From contig NZ_LNYU01000078.1 of the NCBI RefSeq assembly GCF_001468135.1, forward strand, positions 1 to 58,861: a DNA stretch of 58,861 nucleotides, read 5' to 3'. Positions 8,637 to 18,409 of the stretch are shown one piece after another. The position numbers were made by a program, and so were the translations under genes. The notes beneath the pieces are model-generated. The model had not been told where the DNA came from and ran no database searches. It saw nothing but the letters and a program-made list of their open reading frames with translations. Position 1 is the first letter of the stretch. The number at the start of each line of letters is the position of its first letter. This DNA is from Legionella santicrucis (GTDB taxonomy: Bacteria; Pseudomonadota; Gammaproteobacteria; Legionellales; Legionellaceae).

Positions 8637-11600
8637 GATACGTGATCATGAAGTTCTTTCATATCAAAACGATGATGCTTTGCTTGACTTAAATATGGTG
8701 CCTGATATTGATACTCAAATCACTCAGACATTAATAAACCTCATTGATAGCCCTGTAAAAAGTTTAATAATTCAGGGTAGCGAAATGACTGTTCTTCAAG
8801 CACAAAAAATACTTGATTTTCTAAAAACACATCAACAAATTACACTGGATATTACTCTTCCAGAACATTTGGAAAACACTAAAATACAAATTGAATTGGA
8901 CAACCTTATTTCCAATCATCGTTTAGAAAAGAACAAACAAAAGTTAGAAAAGAACCTCCCGCAAACACAGTCTACGTCAAAAAAGCCAGAAGGAAGAATA
9001 CTTCCTAAAGGAAAAATAATACCTCGAATTGAAATTACTCTACATGAAGAGATGAGTACAGAAATTCAATCAATATCAATAAATGAAGTAGAAAGTCCAT
9101 CGACCGTACTGCTAACGAATGATTTACCTAAATTGGATCGATCCCCAATTGCCACTCAGATTGTTACTGATATTTTGTCACTACCAACTCAGAGAGTGAA
9201 TCTGTCCAACTGGAAAGAATTAACGAACAGAAAAGAAGCAGAAAAATTTAAAAAGGATCTAGGCCTTCAATTTAATAAAGGGAACCACCCGTTACCCGAA
9301 CTTATAAAAAATAATAAGGAATTAGTAAAAAGTTTTACAATATGGAGTACAAAACTTAAATTTGATAAAGAACAATACAATGCGCTTCTTGATGTTTATG
9401 GGCAATATGGAGCACCTGGACTAACGCAGTTATTTAGAGCATGGGATGAGTACAATCAGGATCCTTACAAAGGACCTGTATTCATAGATACATATGCCTT
9501 TTTATTTAAATACATGCCCACCTTTTTACCTTTTATTGGCAATAAAGAATTCCAAGATACGCTTTCTAAAATAGCCAACCTCAGCAAAGAACATCGAAGT
9601 TGGTGGATGGCTCTTATCCAAAATCACGGTCGTAAAATTGGCTACAGTGACTTACCTGGTTTATTTAAACAATTTACTGACACAGTGAACACCATCGAAC
9701 AGATGGGCTTAAGTTTTCACGAAATAAAAACGATTAAAGATGAAAAAGAGCTCTTGCCTACGCTTACTGCTTTCGTAGATCTTTTAAATAAGTGTCGCCC
9801 ACAAGATCAAGCCGTTCAATGGCAATGTATCAATAACATCACCATTCCCGAACCTAATAATTTCCATTTTATTATTCCAGAAATGCAAGTAGAAACTAAT
9901 TTGGGAGAAAGAGGAGAACTTGAATGGGTAAAAAGGTTATTAGTACAAAATAAAAATAGCAACCCAGAATTGGTTAAACCCGCATTTTATCGTTATCTTG
10001 CTACTCAAGAGCAACACCTACCTTTGGATCAATATAGAAAAATTATTGATGAATTGTTTTCAAATCAAGAACTCAATAATGAAGCTAAAATACGTATGCT
10101 TTATATTTTAGCCAAATCAACAAGCACGAATGCTAAAACAGGTTTTGATGCCAAAGCCGTACTTGAAGAATGGGAAAGCTTTCAAACAAGAATGATAAAA
10201 CTCGATTCTCTAGATCGACTTAAAGCGAATCGTAGTACCATGGGAAGAGCATTATTCTCGAAAGGCATCGATGCGCAAGGAGGAACTCCAGCCGTACGTA
10301 TTCAAACATTAAAACCTATTATGGACATGCTTGTTACTCCGCCCATGAGTTATTTAAACAAATTATTGAAACTTTCTGAATATAAATTTCTCGATCCCAA
10401 ACTTAGTCTATTAGAGTTACAAGCAGTCCAAGCGGACATGATGAAAAAAATGGATAAGGCAGCCTCACTCTATAAAGATTATCCTGAAAGTATGATGCAT
10501 GCAATTCGTCTGATTAAAACAGAAACCATCAAAGCAAACAATGATGGTCAATATTTTCCTGAACCCCAGGATATCACTCTTCTAGAACAATTCATTAGCG
10601 CCTGTGAAGTATTGACCGATTCGAACATCAATACAACGAATCCTCCGGAATTAAATCCCAAAGAAGTATTATTGCCGCTGCTTACTGCCTTTCATTTAGA
10701 ATATGAAAACAAAACACGATTAGTCAATGAAATCATTGAGCCCTATAAAAGAAGACTCACTAATCCAAATAATGCTCAGTATCAAGAAAAAATTCAAAAC
10801 TTGTTACCCTATGGCTTATCCTTATTACAATTAATCCAAAACAGAGACCATCCTAATAGAATGGACTATGCAGTATTCAATAGAATCCAAGATGATTTAA
10901 TGAATCTGATTTGCCGTTCCGAGGCAACAACTAAAAAAGAGATTCGAGAATGGATGCATGAACACTATGGTAAACACTTTAGTGGAACAATATTACTCGA
11001 TCTTAAAGACGCAGTTAATTTTAGTGCACTTTTCAGAGAACTTGGGTGTACTCAAAAAGAGACATGTTTGCTAATTGAACAGATGGTCAGTAACTTTGAT
11101 AATGAAGAAGAAAAAGATCAACATGAAACTCTTGTAAAAAGCTTAGTGAGTCTCACAAAAACTTTAACTCCTGATCAAAAAATACGATTTTTTGAGTTCT
11201 GTCAAGAAGCATTTAAAACTAATGGACTGTTGTCACGCAACCAACATCCTGGCCCACCTAGTTATCTGACACAATTTAAGACTCTTGTTGATAATATTAC
11301 AAACAATAATTCCTTTGATGAATTTGAACAATATATGAATCTTATTCAAGAGCATCGTTCAAATAAAGGTGATGTGACTAATTCCCTTGCAAAATGCAGC
11401 TACTTACTGGATATTCTTTACCCCCAACTTATAAAACAGCAAATCGCACGTAAGGAAGCATTTAACTTTTCAGCCGAATTAGTCTGCCTGAGCATGCCTG
11501 ACTCACTCAATAAATATCATGAGAAAGCAAAAGTCCCTGCAGTACTGGATTATCCGAACGAGTTAAATGAGTTAAGGGATTCCATTTTTGATTTAATAAA

Positions 11601-14600
11601 CAATACTAACTCTGGCATTAAATCAATCGATAAACTAAAAAAAATTAAACAAGATATTGATGTAATTTTAATGCTTTCAGCAAATAACAAAGAATACTTT
11701 AAGGACTGTCAAGCAATCAGTGCTCGTATTACTGAAATCATCAAAGCAGTAGAGGAGCGTTCTACACAACAGCAAAATAAAAACCTTTTTCAAAATGTTT
11801 TAAACTATTTTTGGAAAACTTCCCCTCGCACTGATGACGCAACTGAGGAAGAATTAGCCAGCTTGGAATCACTTGGCCTCATTCCAGGATTGGTAGAAAA
11901 GGAATCAAATACATACAAAGATCTCCAGACAATCAGGAATAAAGAAAATCACAGTTTCCAAAATATTGTCCTTCATCTCCATGCGAAAAAAAGAGAACTA
12001 ATTCAAAAATATAGCAATATTGCTACTCGTGCGAATCACTTTATTAGCATGGCTCTTAAAAGTTCGCCAGATAATGTGAGCAAAAATCATAACGATATAT
12101 GTCAACTTATTGATAAATTGGTTGCTCTTGATCATCAAAACCTTATTTTAAGTCTCATGTACCACTATTCAGGAGGTCTTCCTGATCGCGATGTAAAAGA
12201 TTTAATCGAATTATTTAACTCCAAAGAATACAATGAATTACCTCTAAAACTGCAAAAAGATTATATTAATGCTGTAATCACGCAAATGAATAATTCAGTG
12301 AAATGCAGCAAGGCAGATGTTCACACTTTTCTTAAATTTATTCATGAAAATAAAGAAAATAACTCAATCACTCAATTCCTTCACAATTATTATCAACATG
12401 CCCCATTCCCGCCCTTATCCACCTTTATAGAGTGGACTACATCAGTACGATCTGGAGCAGAAATATCTGAAAGAACAGTTGAAGAAAAATACAAATACTT
12501 CGACAAACATCCTTGTGCCATAACCAAGCATGATGGACGTGAAAGAGAAAATGGATTCAAGCTCAATGAGGCGAAAAAAACTCTGAAACAGATGCCCGAA
12601 GTTCAAAAAATATTTACTCAAGACTATCTTGATGAAATTAAAAATGAACAAGAACGAGTAAGAGATTTATCTACCCAACAAATATTGGACCAACTTAAAG
12701 TATTTAAAGAAAGACCGCCTGCAAATCATATTAAAATGGTTATGCTCACAGCAGAGTTATTACATCGATGTAAAGGTCGTCCTCCGGAATTTGTGGGTAA
12801 AAGCCAAGTACCTGGACGTTCCTATGAGCTGAATACCACTCAAATTATAGCCATTCTTTCCCTCTTGGAAACAGGTAATAAAGTTACTGCTGAAATAGGA
12901 ACCGGCGAAGGAAAAACACGAATCATGATGATTCTAAATGCCTGTCAATTTCTTAAAGGCAAAACTGTTGACTTCTTGACCAGTAACTTAGCTCTTGCAG
13001 AACGTGATTACCTTGAATCATTGCCATTCTTTAACTCTCTGGGGGCAGAAGTTAATTTCATCACCTCTTCATCTAAAATTGAAGATTATAAAATGGGTGG
13101 AATTAACGTCTCTGATCCTGAAAATCTTTGCCTGTTTCGTAATAAAGCATTCAGCCAAAATAAATCGGATCAAGTACTTAATAAAGATCCTGAAAAGCGA
13201 GCCTTATTACTGGATGAGGCCGATGTAACTTATTTTGATGTTGCAAATTTAAAATACAATTACTCTTCAACAATACCGAAACAAAATATCGATTTGCTAG
13301 CACTTTTTCCATTACTGATGGATTTTTTTGCTCAAAGTGATACTGAAAAAACATACTTAGAAAACAAACAACGTTGTAATGAACAATTACTCACCTTTAT
13401 TGAGACAAGAAACACCAGGTTATTCCAAATTATTAAATCAATACCTGTCTCACAACTAGAAAAATGGCAAGATGCAGCCTATACAGCTCGTCATTTAGAA
13501 TATAATGTTGATTATACTGTTGTATCCGATGCCACCACACCCACTCCACTTGGTGATAAAAAAGTAGCTGCTGCGATGTGCCTCATCGGTTCACGTATTA
13601 GTAAGAATTCTAATTTTGGTGATGGTGTGCATCAATGCTTGCATGCCGAACTCAATCGTCTCATCAAAGCACAAGACCCTAATATAGAAAATCCATATCT
13701 AAAAGAGGCGCTTGAACAATGTAAAAGTAAGAAACGTTTTTTTAATATCGATCCCATAAGAAAGATTACTTTTACTAGTTCTTCTAATACCTTACTTAAA
13801 GCCTATAACCATGGAAGCTTACATGCAGTAACTGGGACTATAGGTTCAAAAATGGAACAAAGAGAAGCTCAATCTGAATTTGGAACGCAATTTATCTATG
13901 TACCAAGACATAAAGGATTACGTCGTTTTGATCGCCCTACTCGCATTACTCAAAATGAAACAAAACAATTAGATGCGTTAGTCGATCATATCTTGGAGTC
14001 GAGAGCGAAACATCAGCCAATTCTTTTGATTTGTAAAAATGACAATGAATCTAAAATACTTCATGATAAATTAGAAGAGCGTTTAAAATCAAAACGAAAT
14101 CAAGAGGGTTTGCCCAAACTGACTCGTATCCATGCGGGGATCGATTATGATGAATCTATTTCCGAAGCAAATTATATTAAAAATGAAGCTGGAAAACCAG
14201 GCCAAGTCACTATTACCACTGAGATGGAAGGAAGAGGTGTTGATATTGAACTCAAAGAGAAAGCGCATAAGTCAGGGCTTAAAGTCTTACTGACTTATCT
14301 TCCTCATGGAGAAAGAAGTTATGGTCAAATTATCGGCCGATCTGGACGATATGGTGCTATTGGTGAGACACAAATGGTTTTGAACCTCAATGAACTTAAA
14401 AAGGATTTTGGTATCAACCAAGTTAATACTGATTTTTATCTTAATCCTGAGGACTTTATTAGAAAACTGCAAATTTTTGCAACCCATACGAAAGAGCTTC
14501 GCCGTCTGTTCCATCGTGCTTATGATAATTATTTATCTTATTTTTCAGATCGTTATGCTACACTTCAAACTGAAGATAATGATTTAACAATAGCTTGGAG

Positions 14601-15327
14601 CGAGTTTTTAGAAAACTACAATCACAGTAAAGACCTCACTCTTCAAGTAATTGAAGCTCAATTAGAACAAAAAAACCCAAATATCGACATTATTCATGAG
14701 CAACTGAAACAACATAATCTAAAAGCCCAAGAACTTTGGCGCGAATTTACAGAACAATTACCCCTAGAGCAGAAAAATATAGATCAAAGCACTCCTATCC
14801 AAAACATCAAAACACCCAGGCTGTTGAAACGATGGTTAAGCGAATTAAAACAAATCAAACAAGATTCTGTAATCGTTGAAGATGTTCAAAAAGTACGGCT
14901 ACAAGAACGTTATGATCCTACTGCCGCTGGTAGCGTACAAATTGTAAAAAATCCAAGTCTGCTCGTCGGATTTCTTGCAGACATTCGTGCTGCATGGCGA
15001 GGCGAAGGAATTTTATTTCCCAATCTTCGTGCCTGGTGGGCAGGACAGCTTTCTTTTGCTAACTTCCTTAGCCAACTTCCTTTCTTTCGTTGGATCATTA
15101 CCCCTAAAGAGGAAACACATATTATTAAAAAAGAGGTTCCTGCTTCCCATGCAATATTGTATGAAAAATTAGCCGATGAAAAAGAAAACAATTCTTCTAA
15201 AAAAAATAACGATGATATAGAGACAGAGGAACCGATCCATTCATTGCCCTTGTTTCAACAACCAACAACAAAACCAGTGCAACAAACTGAAATGCAACAG
15301 GAACAAAATCACAATAAAATACCTTAA
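8629..15327 (+). CDS. Giant protein with SecA/DEAD-type motor domain
   Basis: 2232 residues. Residues 1-1350 are mainly helical, with no recognised domain. The motor lies at about 1400-1960: Walker A GTGEGKT (1424-1430), LLLDEAD (DEAD at 1529-1532), TEMEGRGVDIE (1865-1873) and motif VI IIGRSGRYG (R1904, R1907). These are the motifs of the SecA nucleotide-binding domains, but the protein is more than twice the length of SecA, and no SecA preprotein cross-linking region or C-terminal zinc motif was seen. The C-terminal 330 residues hold a charged region, an amphipathic/aromatic stretch (about 2110-2170) and a Gln/Lys-rich tail. GGAG 7 nt before the ATG supports the start. Likely an ATP-driven remodelling protein, perhaps a translocated effector; its function is unknown. 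Confidence 0.75.
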   Translation: MLEIRDHEVLSYQNDDALLDLNMVPDIDTQITQTLINLIDSPVKSLIIQGSEMTVLQAQKILDFLKTHQQITLDITLPEHLENTKIQIELDNLISNHRLEKNKQKLEKNLPQTQSTSKKPEGRILPKGKIIPRIEITLHEEMSTEIQSISINEVESPSTVLLTNDLPKLDRSPIATQIVTDILSLPTQRVNLSNWKELTNRKEAEKFKKDLGLQFNKGNHPLPELIKNNKELVKSFTIWSTKLKFDKEQYNALLDVYGQYGAPGLTQLFRAWDEYNQDPYKGPVFIDTYAFLFKYMPTFLPFIGNKEFQDTLSKIANLSKEHRSWWMALIQNHGRKIGYSDLPGLFKQFTDTVNTIEQMGLSFHEIKTIKDEKELLPTLTAFVDLLNKCRPQDQAVQWQCINNITIPEPNNFHFIIPEMQVETNLGERGELEWVKRLLVQNKNSNPELVKPAFYRYLATQEQHLPLDQYRKIIDELFSNQELNNEAKIRMLYILAKSTSTNAKTGFDAKAVLEEWESFQTRMIKLDSLDRLKANRSTMGRALFSKGIDAQGGTPAVRIQTLKPIMDMLVTPPMSYLNKLLKLSEYKFLDPKLSLLELQAVQADMMKKMDKAASLYKDYPESMMHAIRLIKTETIKANNDGQYFPEPQDITLLEQFISACEVLTDSNINTTNPPELNPKEVLLPLLTAFHLEYENKTRLVNEIIEPYKRRLTNPNNAQYQEKIQNLLPYGLSLLQLIQNRDHPNRMDYAVFNRIQDDLMNLICRSEATTKKEIREWMHEHYGKHFSGTILLDLKDAVNFSALFRELGCTQKETCLLIEQMVSNFDNEEEKDQHETLVKSLVSLTKTLTPDQKIRFFEFCQEAFKTNGLLSRNQHPGPPSYLTQFKTLVDNITNNNSFDEFEQYMNLIQEHRSNKGDVTNSLAKCSYLLDILYPQLIKQQIARKEAFNFSAELVCLSMPDSLNKYHEKAKVPAVLDYPNELNELRDSIFDLINNTNSGIKSIDKLKKIKQDIDVILMLSANNKEYFKDCQAISARITEIIKAVEERSTQQQNKNLFQNVLNYFWKTSPRTDDATEEELASLESLGLIPGLVEKESNTYKDLQTIRNKENHSFQNIVLHLHAKKRELIQKYSNIATRANHFISMALKSSPDNVSKNHNDICQLIDKLVALDHQNLILSLMYHYSGGLPDRDVKDLIELFNSKEYNELPLKLQKDYINAVITQMNNSVKCSKADVHTFLKFIHENKENNSITQFLHNYYQHAPFPPLSTFIEWTTSVRSGAEISERTVEEKYKYFDKHPCAITKHDGRERENGFKLNEAKKTLKQMPEVQKIFTQDYLDEIKNEQERVRDLSTQQILDQLKVFKERPPANHIKMVMLTAELLHRCKGRPPEFVGKSQVPGRSYELNTTQIIAILSLLETGNKVTAEIGTGEGKTRIMMILNACQFLKGKTVDFLTSNLALAERDYLESLPFFNSLGAEVNFITSSSKIEDYKMGGINVSDPENLCLFRNKAFSQNKSDQVLNKDPEKRALLLDEADVTYFDVANLKYNYSSTIPKQNIDLLALFPLLMDFFAQSDTEKTYLENKQRCNEQLLTFIETRNTRLFQIIKSIPVSQLEKWQDAAYTARHLEYNVDYTVVSDATTPTPLGDKKVAAAMCLIGSRISKNSNFGDGVHQCLHAELNRLIKAQDPNIENPYLKEALEQCKSKKRFFNIDPIRKITFTSSSNTLLKAYNHGSLHAVTGTIGSKMEQREAQSEFGTQFIYVPRHKGLRRFDRPTRITQNETKQLDALVDHILESRAKHQPILLICKNDNESKILHDKLEERLKSKRNQEGLPKLTRIHAGIDYDESISEANYIKNEAGKPGQVTITTEMEGRGVDIELKEKAHKSGLKVLLTYLPHGERSYGQIIGRSGRYGAIGETQMVLNLNELKKDFGINQVNTDFYLNPEDFIRKLQIFATHTKELRRLFHRAYDNYLSYFSDRYATLQTEDNDLTIAWSEFLENYNHSKDLTLQVIEAQLEQKNPNIDIIHEQLKQHNLKAQELWREFTEQLPLEQKNIDQSTPIQNIKTPRLLKRWLSELKQIKQDSVIVEDVQKVRLQERYDPTAAGSVQIVKNPSLLVGFLADIRAAWRGEGILFPNLRAWWAGQLSFANFLSQLPFFRWIITPKEETHIIKKEVPASHAILYEKLADEKENNSSKKNNDDIETEEPIHSLPLFQQPTTKPVQQTEMQQEQNHNKIP

Positions 15328-15390
15328 CCGTTCAGATTGACTCATAGAATTATGATCTTCTGTGTCCCTCCTTTAGAAGCACGTAGCCAT

Positions 15391-15405
15391 CCCCGCGTTG
15401 CGGGG
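15391..15405 (+). terminator. GC-rich stem-loop downstream of the giant gene
   Basis: CCCCGC-GTT-GCGGGG is a perfect six-pair hairpin, strikingly GC-rich for this AT-rich window, 64 nt after the giant gene. There is no T tract after it, so a Rho-independent terminator is only a possibility; it could also be a dispersed repeat. Confidence 0.4.
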
Positions 15406-15576
15406 GTACAATCTCCTAAAAATAATAATGCCCGTAATCAATTCTGATTTTTATTAATAATTTTAATCGACCTAAGGTAAAAAATATTTTAAATTTCCTA
15501 CTTGATAAATTAGGGGTATCAACATATTTAAATGCAGTTGGATAACAAATTTTTTCATGAGTAAAAGGTGTATCGT

Positions 15577-16086
15577 ATGAGTAATTTAAAAAGAGGCATT
15601 AGTCAGTTTATTTTTATGGGAAGGTGGTTACAACTTCCATTATATTTAGGTCTTATTTTAATCTTGGCTGTGTATGTTTATCGTTTTGTGTATGAATTGT
15701 TTCATTTAATAGTACATCTTAACAGTTTTGATGATACCCTCATCATGTTAGGTGTGTTGGATCTTATTGATGTTGTCATGATCGCTAACCTCCTGATTAT
15801 GGTGGTCATGGGAGGGTATGAAACTTTTGTCTCCCATCTCGCGTTAGATTCACATCCTGATCAACCCGAATGGCTTGATCATCTCGATGCAGGGGCTATG
15901 AAAATAAAATTAGCTCTTTCATTAATTGGCATTTCATCCATTCACTTATTGAGAACGTTTATTGATCCCAACAAACTCAGCAATTTTTCTGTAATGTGGC
16001 AAGTCATTATTCATTTAACCCTGCTCATTTCTGCTATAGCAATTGCTTTAACAAATAAAATGCTTGTTCAAAGTAAAACCCATTAA
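15577..16086 (+). CDS. YqhA/UPF0114 family inner-membrane protein
   Basis: 169 residues with four hydrophobic segments (about 18-40, 55-80, 108-128, 142-162). The order and motifs, including a GRWLQLPLYLGL opening and VVMGGYETFVS, fit UPF0114 (E. coli YqhA), a family of inner-membrane proteins of unknown function. ATG 15577 follows AAAAGG by about 9 nt; a GTG at 15568 overlaps that site and is less likely. It is convergent with the SDR gene downstream and stands alone. Confidence 0.85.
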   Translation: MSNLKRGISQFIFMGRWLQLPLYLGLILILAVYVYRFVYELFHLIVHLNSFDDTLIMLGVLDLIDVVMIANLLIMVVMGGYETFVSHLALDSHPDQPEWLDHLDAGAMKIKLALSLIGISSIHLLRTFIDPNKLSNFSVMWQVIIHLTLLISAIAIALTNKMLVQSKTH

Positions 16087-16103
16087 AATAATATTCGTGT
16101 TTG

Positions 16104-16126
16104 CAATTCGTCAGTGCGGCGAATTG
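16104..16126. terminator. Hairpin between convergent genes
   Basis: CAATTCG, a nine-nt loop, then CGAATTG form an inverted repeat between two convergent genes. It may act as a bidirectional terminator, but lacks a clear T tract. Confidence 0.35.
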
Positions 16127-16271
16127 TAAATACCCTAGCCAGATACCCTTATCTTGCGACTAGTGCTGAAGTTAAAAATAAAAATCCGGTTGATTCTTTG
16201 CCCTAGTCCATCATTGATCTAAAATAATGCGCTCATGAATCTGATAACTCACAAACGCATCATTGCCTCTT

Positions 16272-17186
16272 TTAATTTTGAAGTTGATTCAAGGGATCAG
16301 AAGGCTGTTGAGTTTCCGGCTTTTCTTTTCTGGAAAAGAGGGAAAAGTTCGACATAACCCCGATTTTTACTTTCTGACTGTCTGCTTCGGCAATGACCCG
16401 GGTAAGCGCATCAGAAGAAGTATAGGCTCCTGGATTCATCAATGCTCCAGTGTAGGAATAAATGGCATTGAATTTTTTATCAGCGATCACTTGATTAATT
16501 ACAGTCACCATTTTGGACACACTCTCATTGACAGTGAGACGTGCATTTTTACCACCCATATCTGTTTTTACCCATCCAGGAGAAATAGCAAAAGCGCCAG
16601 GCGCCTGAGCGAGTTTTTCAGGATCATCGCTAAAGGTATCCGCCCAGTTTTGAACCATTTCTTTGCAACGACTATAAATCATGATTTGTCCCGCTGCTTT
16701 GGTCATGGCAAAAGCATCCAACCCCACCACTTTTGTACCAAGGGCATGAGGCGAAGTTAAATAGACAATACAGGCGTTTTCATTTTTCAATTTATCATTC
16801 AAACCAAGGATAAGCTGCAATGGACCTTCGAGGTAGACCTGTTTGCAAAGTTGGTATTCAGACCAAAAGGTTTCAGGATTTAAAGGCAAAGCCTCCAGCA
16901 GGCGCACATTATCATTTCCCGTGGTCCCGGCATTCAATATCAGGAGATCGATCTTTTCTTCTGAAAGATGGGTGGTAAAGTTCTGGATTTGTGCGGGATT
17001 AGTTAAATCAAGCTCAGAAAGAACTAAATTTTCACCATACTGTTCCTGATAATTGATTAAATCAGTCAAATCACTGGTTGCCCTATGGGTGGCAATGACT
17101 TTATAGCCTAACTCCAGATATTTTCCTACAAACCCCAAGCCGAGACCACGAGTTCCACCCACTACAATTGCTGTTTTTTTTGTCAT
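16272..17186 (-). CDS. SDR-family oxidoreductase with altered active site
   Basis: 304 residues. The Rossmann motif GGTRGLGLG (10-18) and LILNAGT are those of a short-chain dehydrogenase/reductase. The usual YxxxK is FxxxK here: LDAFAMTKAAG has Phe where the catalytic Tyr should be, while the Lys and the upstream Ser (LTSPH) remain. The enzyme may therefore be catalytically crippled or work as a binding or regulatory protein. GAGGG lies about 8 nt before the ATG. It sits 75 nt downstream of the MerR-family gene on the same strand, so it is probably co-transcribed with it and may respond to the same ligand. Confidence 0.85.
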   Translation of the reverse strand: MTKKTAIVVGGTRGLGLGFVGKYLELGYKVIATHRATSDLTDLINYQEQYGENLVLSELDLTNPAQIQNFTTHLSEEKIDLLILNAGTTGNDNVRLLEALPLNPETFWSEYQLCKQVYLEGPLQLILGLNDKLKNENACIVYLTSPHALGTKVVGLDAFAMTKAAGQIMIYSRCKEMVQNWADTFSDDPEKLAQAPGAFAISPGWVKTDMGGKNARLTVNESVSKMVTVINQVIADKKFNAIYSYTGALMNPGAYTSSDALTRVIAEADSQKVKIGVMSNFSLFSRKEKPETQQPSDPLNQLQN

Positions 17187-17261
17187 TTATAATCCCTCAA
17201 TAAAAATTGTTTTAATAATCTGTGTTGTTTCTGATTTACAAAGTGATTGTCTCCTCCTGTT

Positions 17262-18194
17262 TCATTCAATTAAATTTTTTATCCTTCGCTTTGCTTCTAG
17301 ATCCAGTTTTTCATCGTTTAAAAGCATGTCGAAAACTCTTTTTTGATGCTCTAGGTCTTCGCCACATCTTTCTTCCAGCGCTTTATTCCATCTTTTTACA
17401 AGATCTTCAAAGGACATATTTCCGGCACCATTCAAAAGATCGTGAAATCTGAGCCGCCAATAAGCATCAATACTTTGTTTCAGCCATGCGACCATTTTAG
17501 GCGTCAAATTCATCTCTTTCAGACCCAGTCCTTTAACCAAACCTTTTTCAAATTTTTTGGTTCGAAAATGCGCATGTTTCTTTCCATAAAACTTGTTGGC
17601 GATCCGCATGCATTTTTCACCAAGATGAATACCTGCTTCAGAATCTGGAGATACGCTAAGATGGGAACGAATTTCCTCAACCAATTTCATCCAATTTTTT
17701 TCAAATAAGATTTTTTGTTTCGAAGCATCTGTTTTTGTTTTAAAGTCAGCGTATTGCTTCAATTCTTCTGGAGTGAAAATTTCCCTCTCCCATGATTGTT
17801 GAAGCTCGGTATTAATTCGATACATTTCAATCAATTGAATCAATGTCTCCCATGGAATCACTGTTCCTTTACCTTTGGAAGCAATCTTTCTTAAAGTTTT
17901 AGCTCCGTTCAATAATGTTTTTGCTTTACTTTCTAGCATCTGAGCCTGTGCCTTAAAATGTTCAAAGGTATCTCCCGGCTCATTAAGTAGCAGTTTGATT
18001 TTGCCGAGTTCAAAGCCAACGAATTTCAGCGCAATGATCTGCTGTAATTTCAGCAAATCCTGTTCAGAATAAACGCGATAACCATTAGCCTGACGCAAAG
18101 AGGGTTTTAAGAGTGAAATACGATCATAATGATGCAGTGTTTGCACCGATACGCCTGTCAATTCACTTAGATTTTTGACAAACCATTGAGTCAT
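17262..18194 (-). CDS. MerR-family transcriptional regulator with TipAS-like domain
   Basis: 310 residues. Residues 1-75 form a MerR winged helix (VKNLSELTGVSVQTLHHYD, then LLKPSLRQANGYRVYSEQDL). A helix at about 76-115 should be the dimer coiled coil, and the C-terminal 130 residues resemble the TipAS ligand-binding domain, which captures small molecules. Such proteins twist promoters with 19-20 bp spacers. A promoter of exactly that kind lies just upstream of this gene, so autoregulation is likely, with the SDR gene downstream as co-target. AAGGAG about 9 nt upstream supports the start. Confidence 0.85.
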   Translation of the reverse strand: MTQWFVKNLSELTGVSVQTLHHYDRISLLKPSLRQANGYRVYSEQDLLKLQQIIALKFVGFELGKIKLLLNEPGDTFEHFKAQAQMLESKAKTLLNGAKTLRKIASKGKGTVIPWETLIQLIEMYRINTELQQSWEREIFTPEELKQYADFKTKTDASKQKILFEKNWMKLVEEIRSHLSVSPDSEAGIHLGEKCMRIANKFYGKKHAHFRTKKFEKGLVKGLGLKEMNLTPKMVAWLKQSIDAYWRLRFHDLLNGAGNMSFEDLVKRWNKALEERCGEDLEHQKRVFDMLLNDEKLDLEAKRRIKNLIE

Positions 18195-18223
18195 TTTTTG
18201 TGCTCTCCTTATCTCGAAAATAA

Positions 18224-18254
18224 AAGATAAGGTCTATAGTAACTATAGTGTCAA
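18224..18254 (-). promoter_or_regulatory. MerR-type promoter with 19-bp spacer and dyad operator
   Basis: On the minus strand: -35 TTGACA (18254-18249), a 19-bp spacer (18248-18230) and -10 TATCTT (18229-18224). A 15-bp dyad CTATAGT-n-ACTATAG (18234-18248) lies inside the spacer. A consensus -35 with a 19-bp spacer centred on a dyad is the hallmark of MerR-regulated promoters. Transcription would start about 25 nt before the MerR-family start codon. Confidence 0.8.
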
Positions 18255-18409
18255 GCATTTTTTATTCGGGGGGATTTTTTGTATTCGTGAACGATCGTTC
18301 CTCGGATATTTAGGCGTGTTATCACTGTCATTGAGCTGTCGATAACTCAACAAAGTGTAATTTGGATTTTCTTCTGCACGTACAACTCTTTTGCCATAGT
18401 TTCGGCTTA

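Noticed and set aside
14910..15191. Open frame on the minus strand within the giant gene
   Set aside because: Shadow of the coding strand, with no ribosome site or recognisable protein pattern.
15391..15405. GC-rich hairpin considered as a CRISPR repeat or RNA gene
   Set aside because: Only one copy is present, with no spaced repeats or cloverleaf around it.
16843..17049. Plus-strand open frame opposite the SDR gene
   Set aside because: Shadow frame; the minus-strand gene has Rossmann and NAG motifs and a ribosome site.
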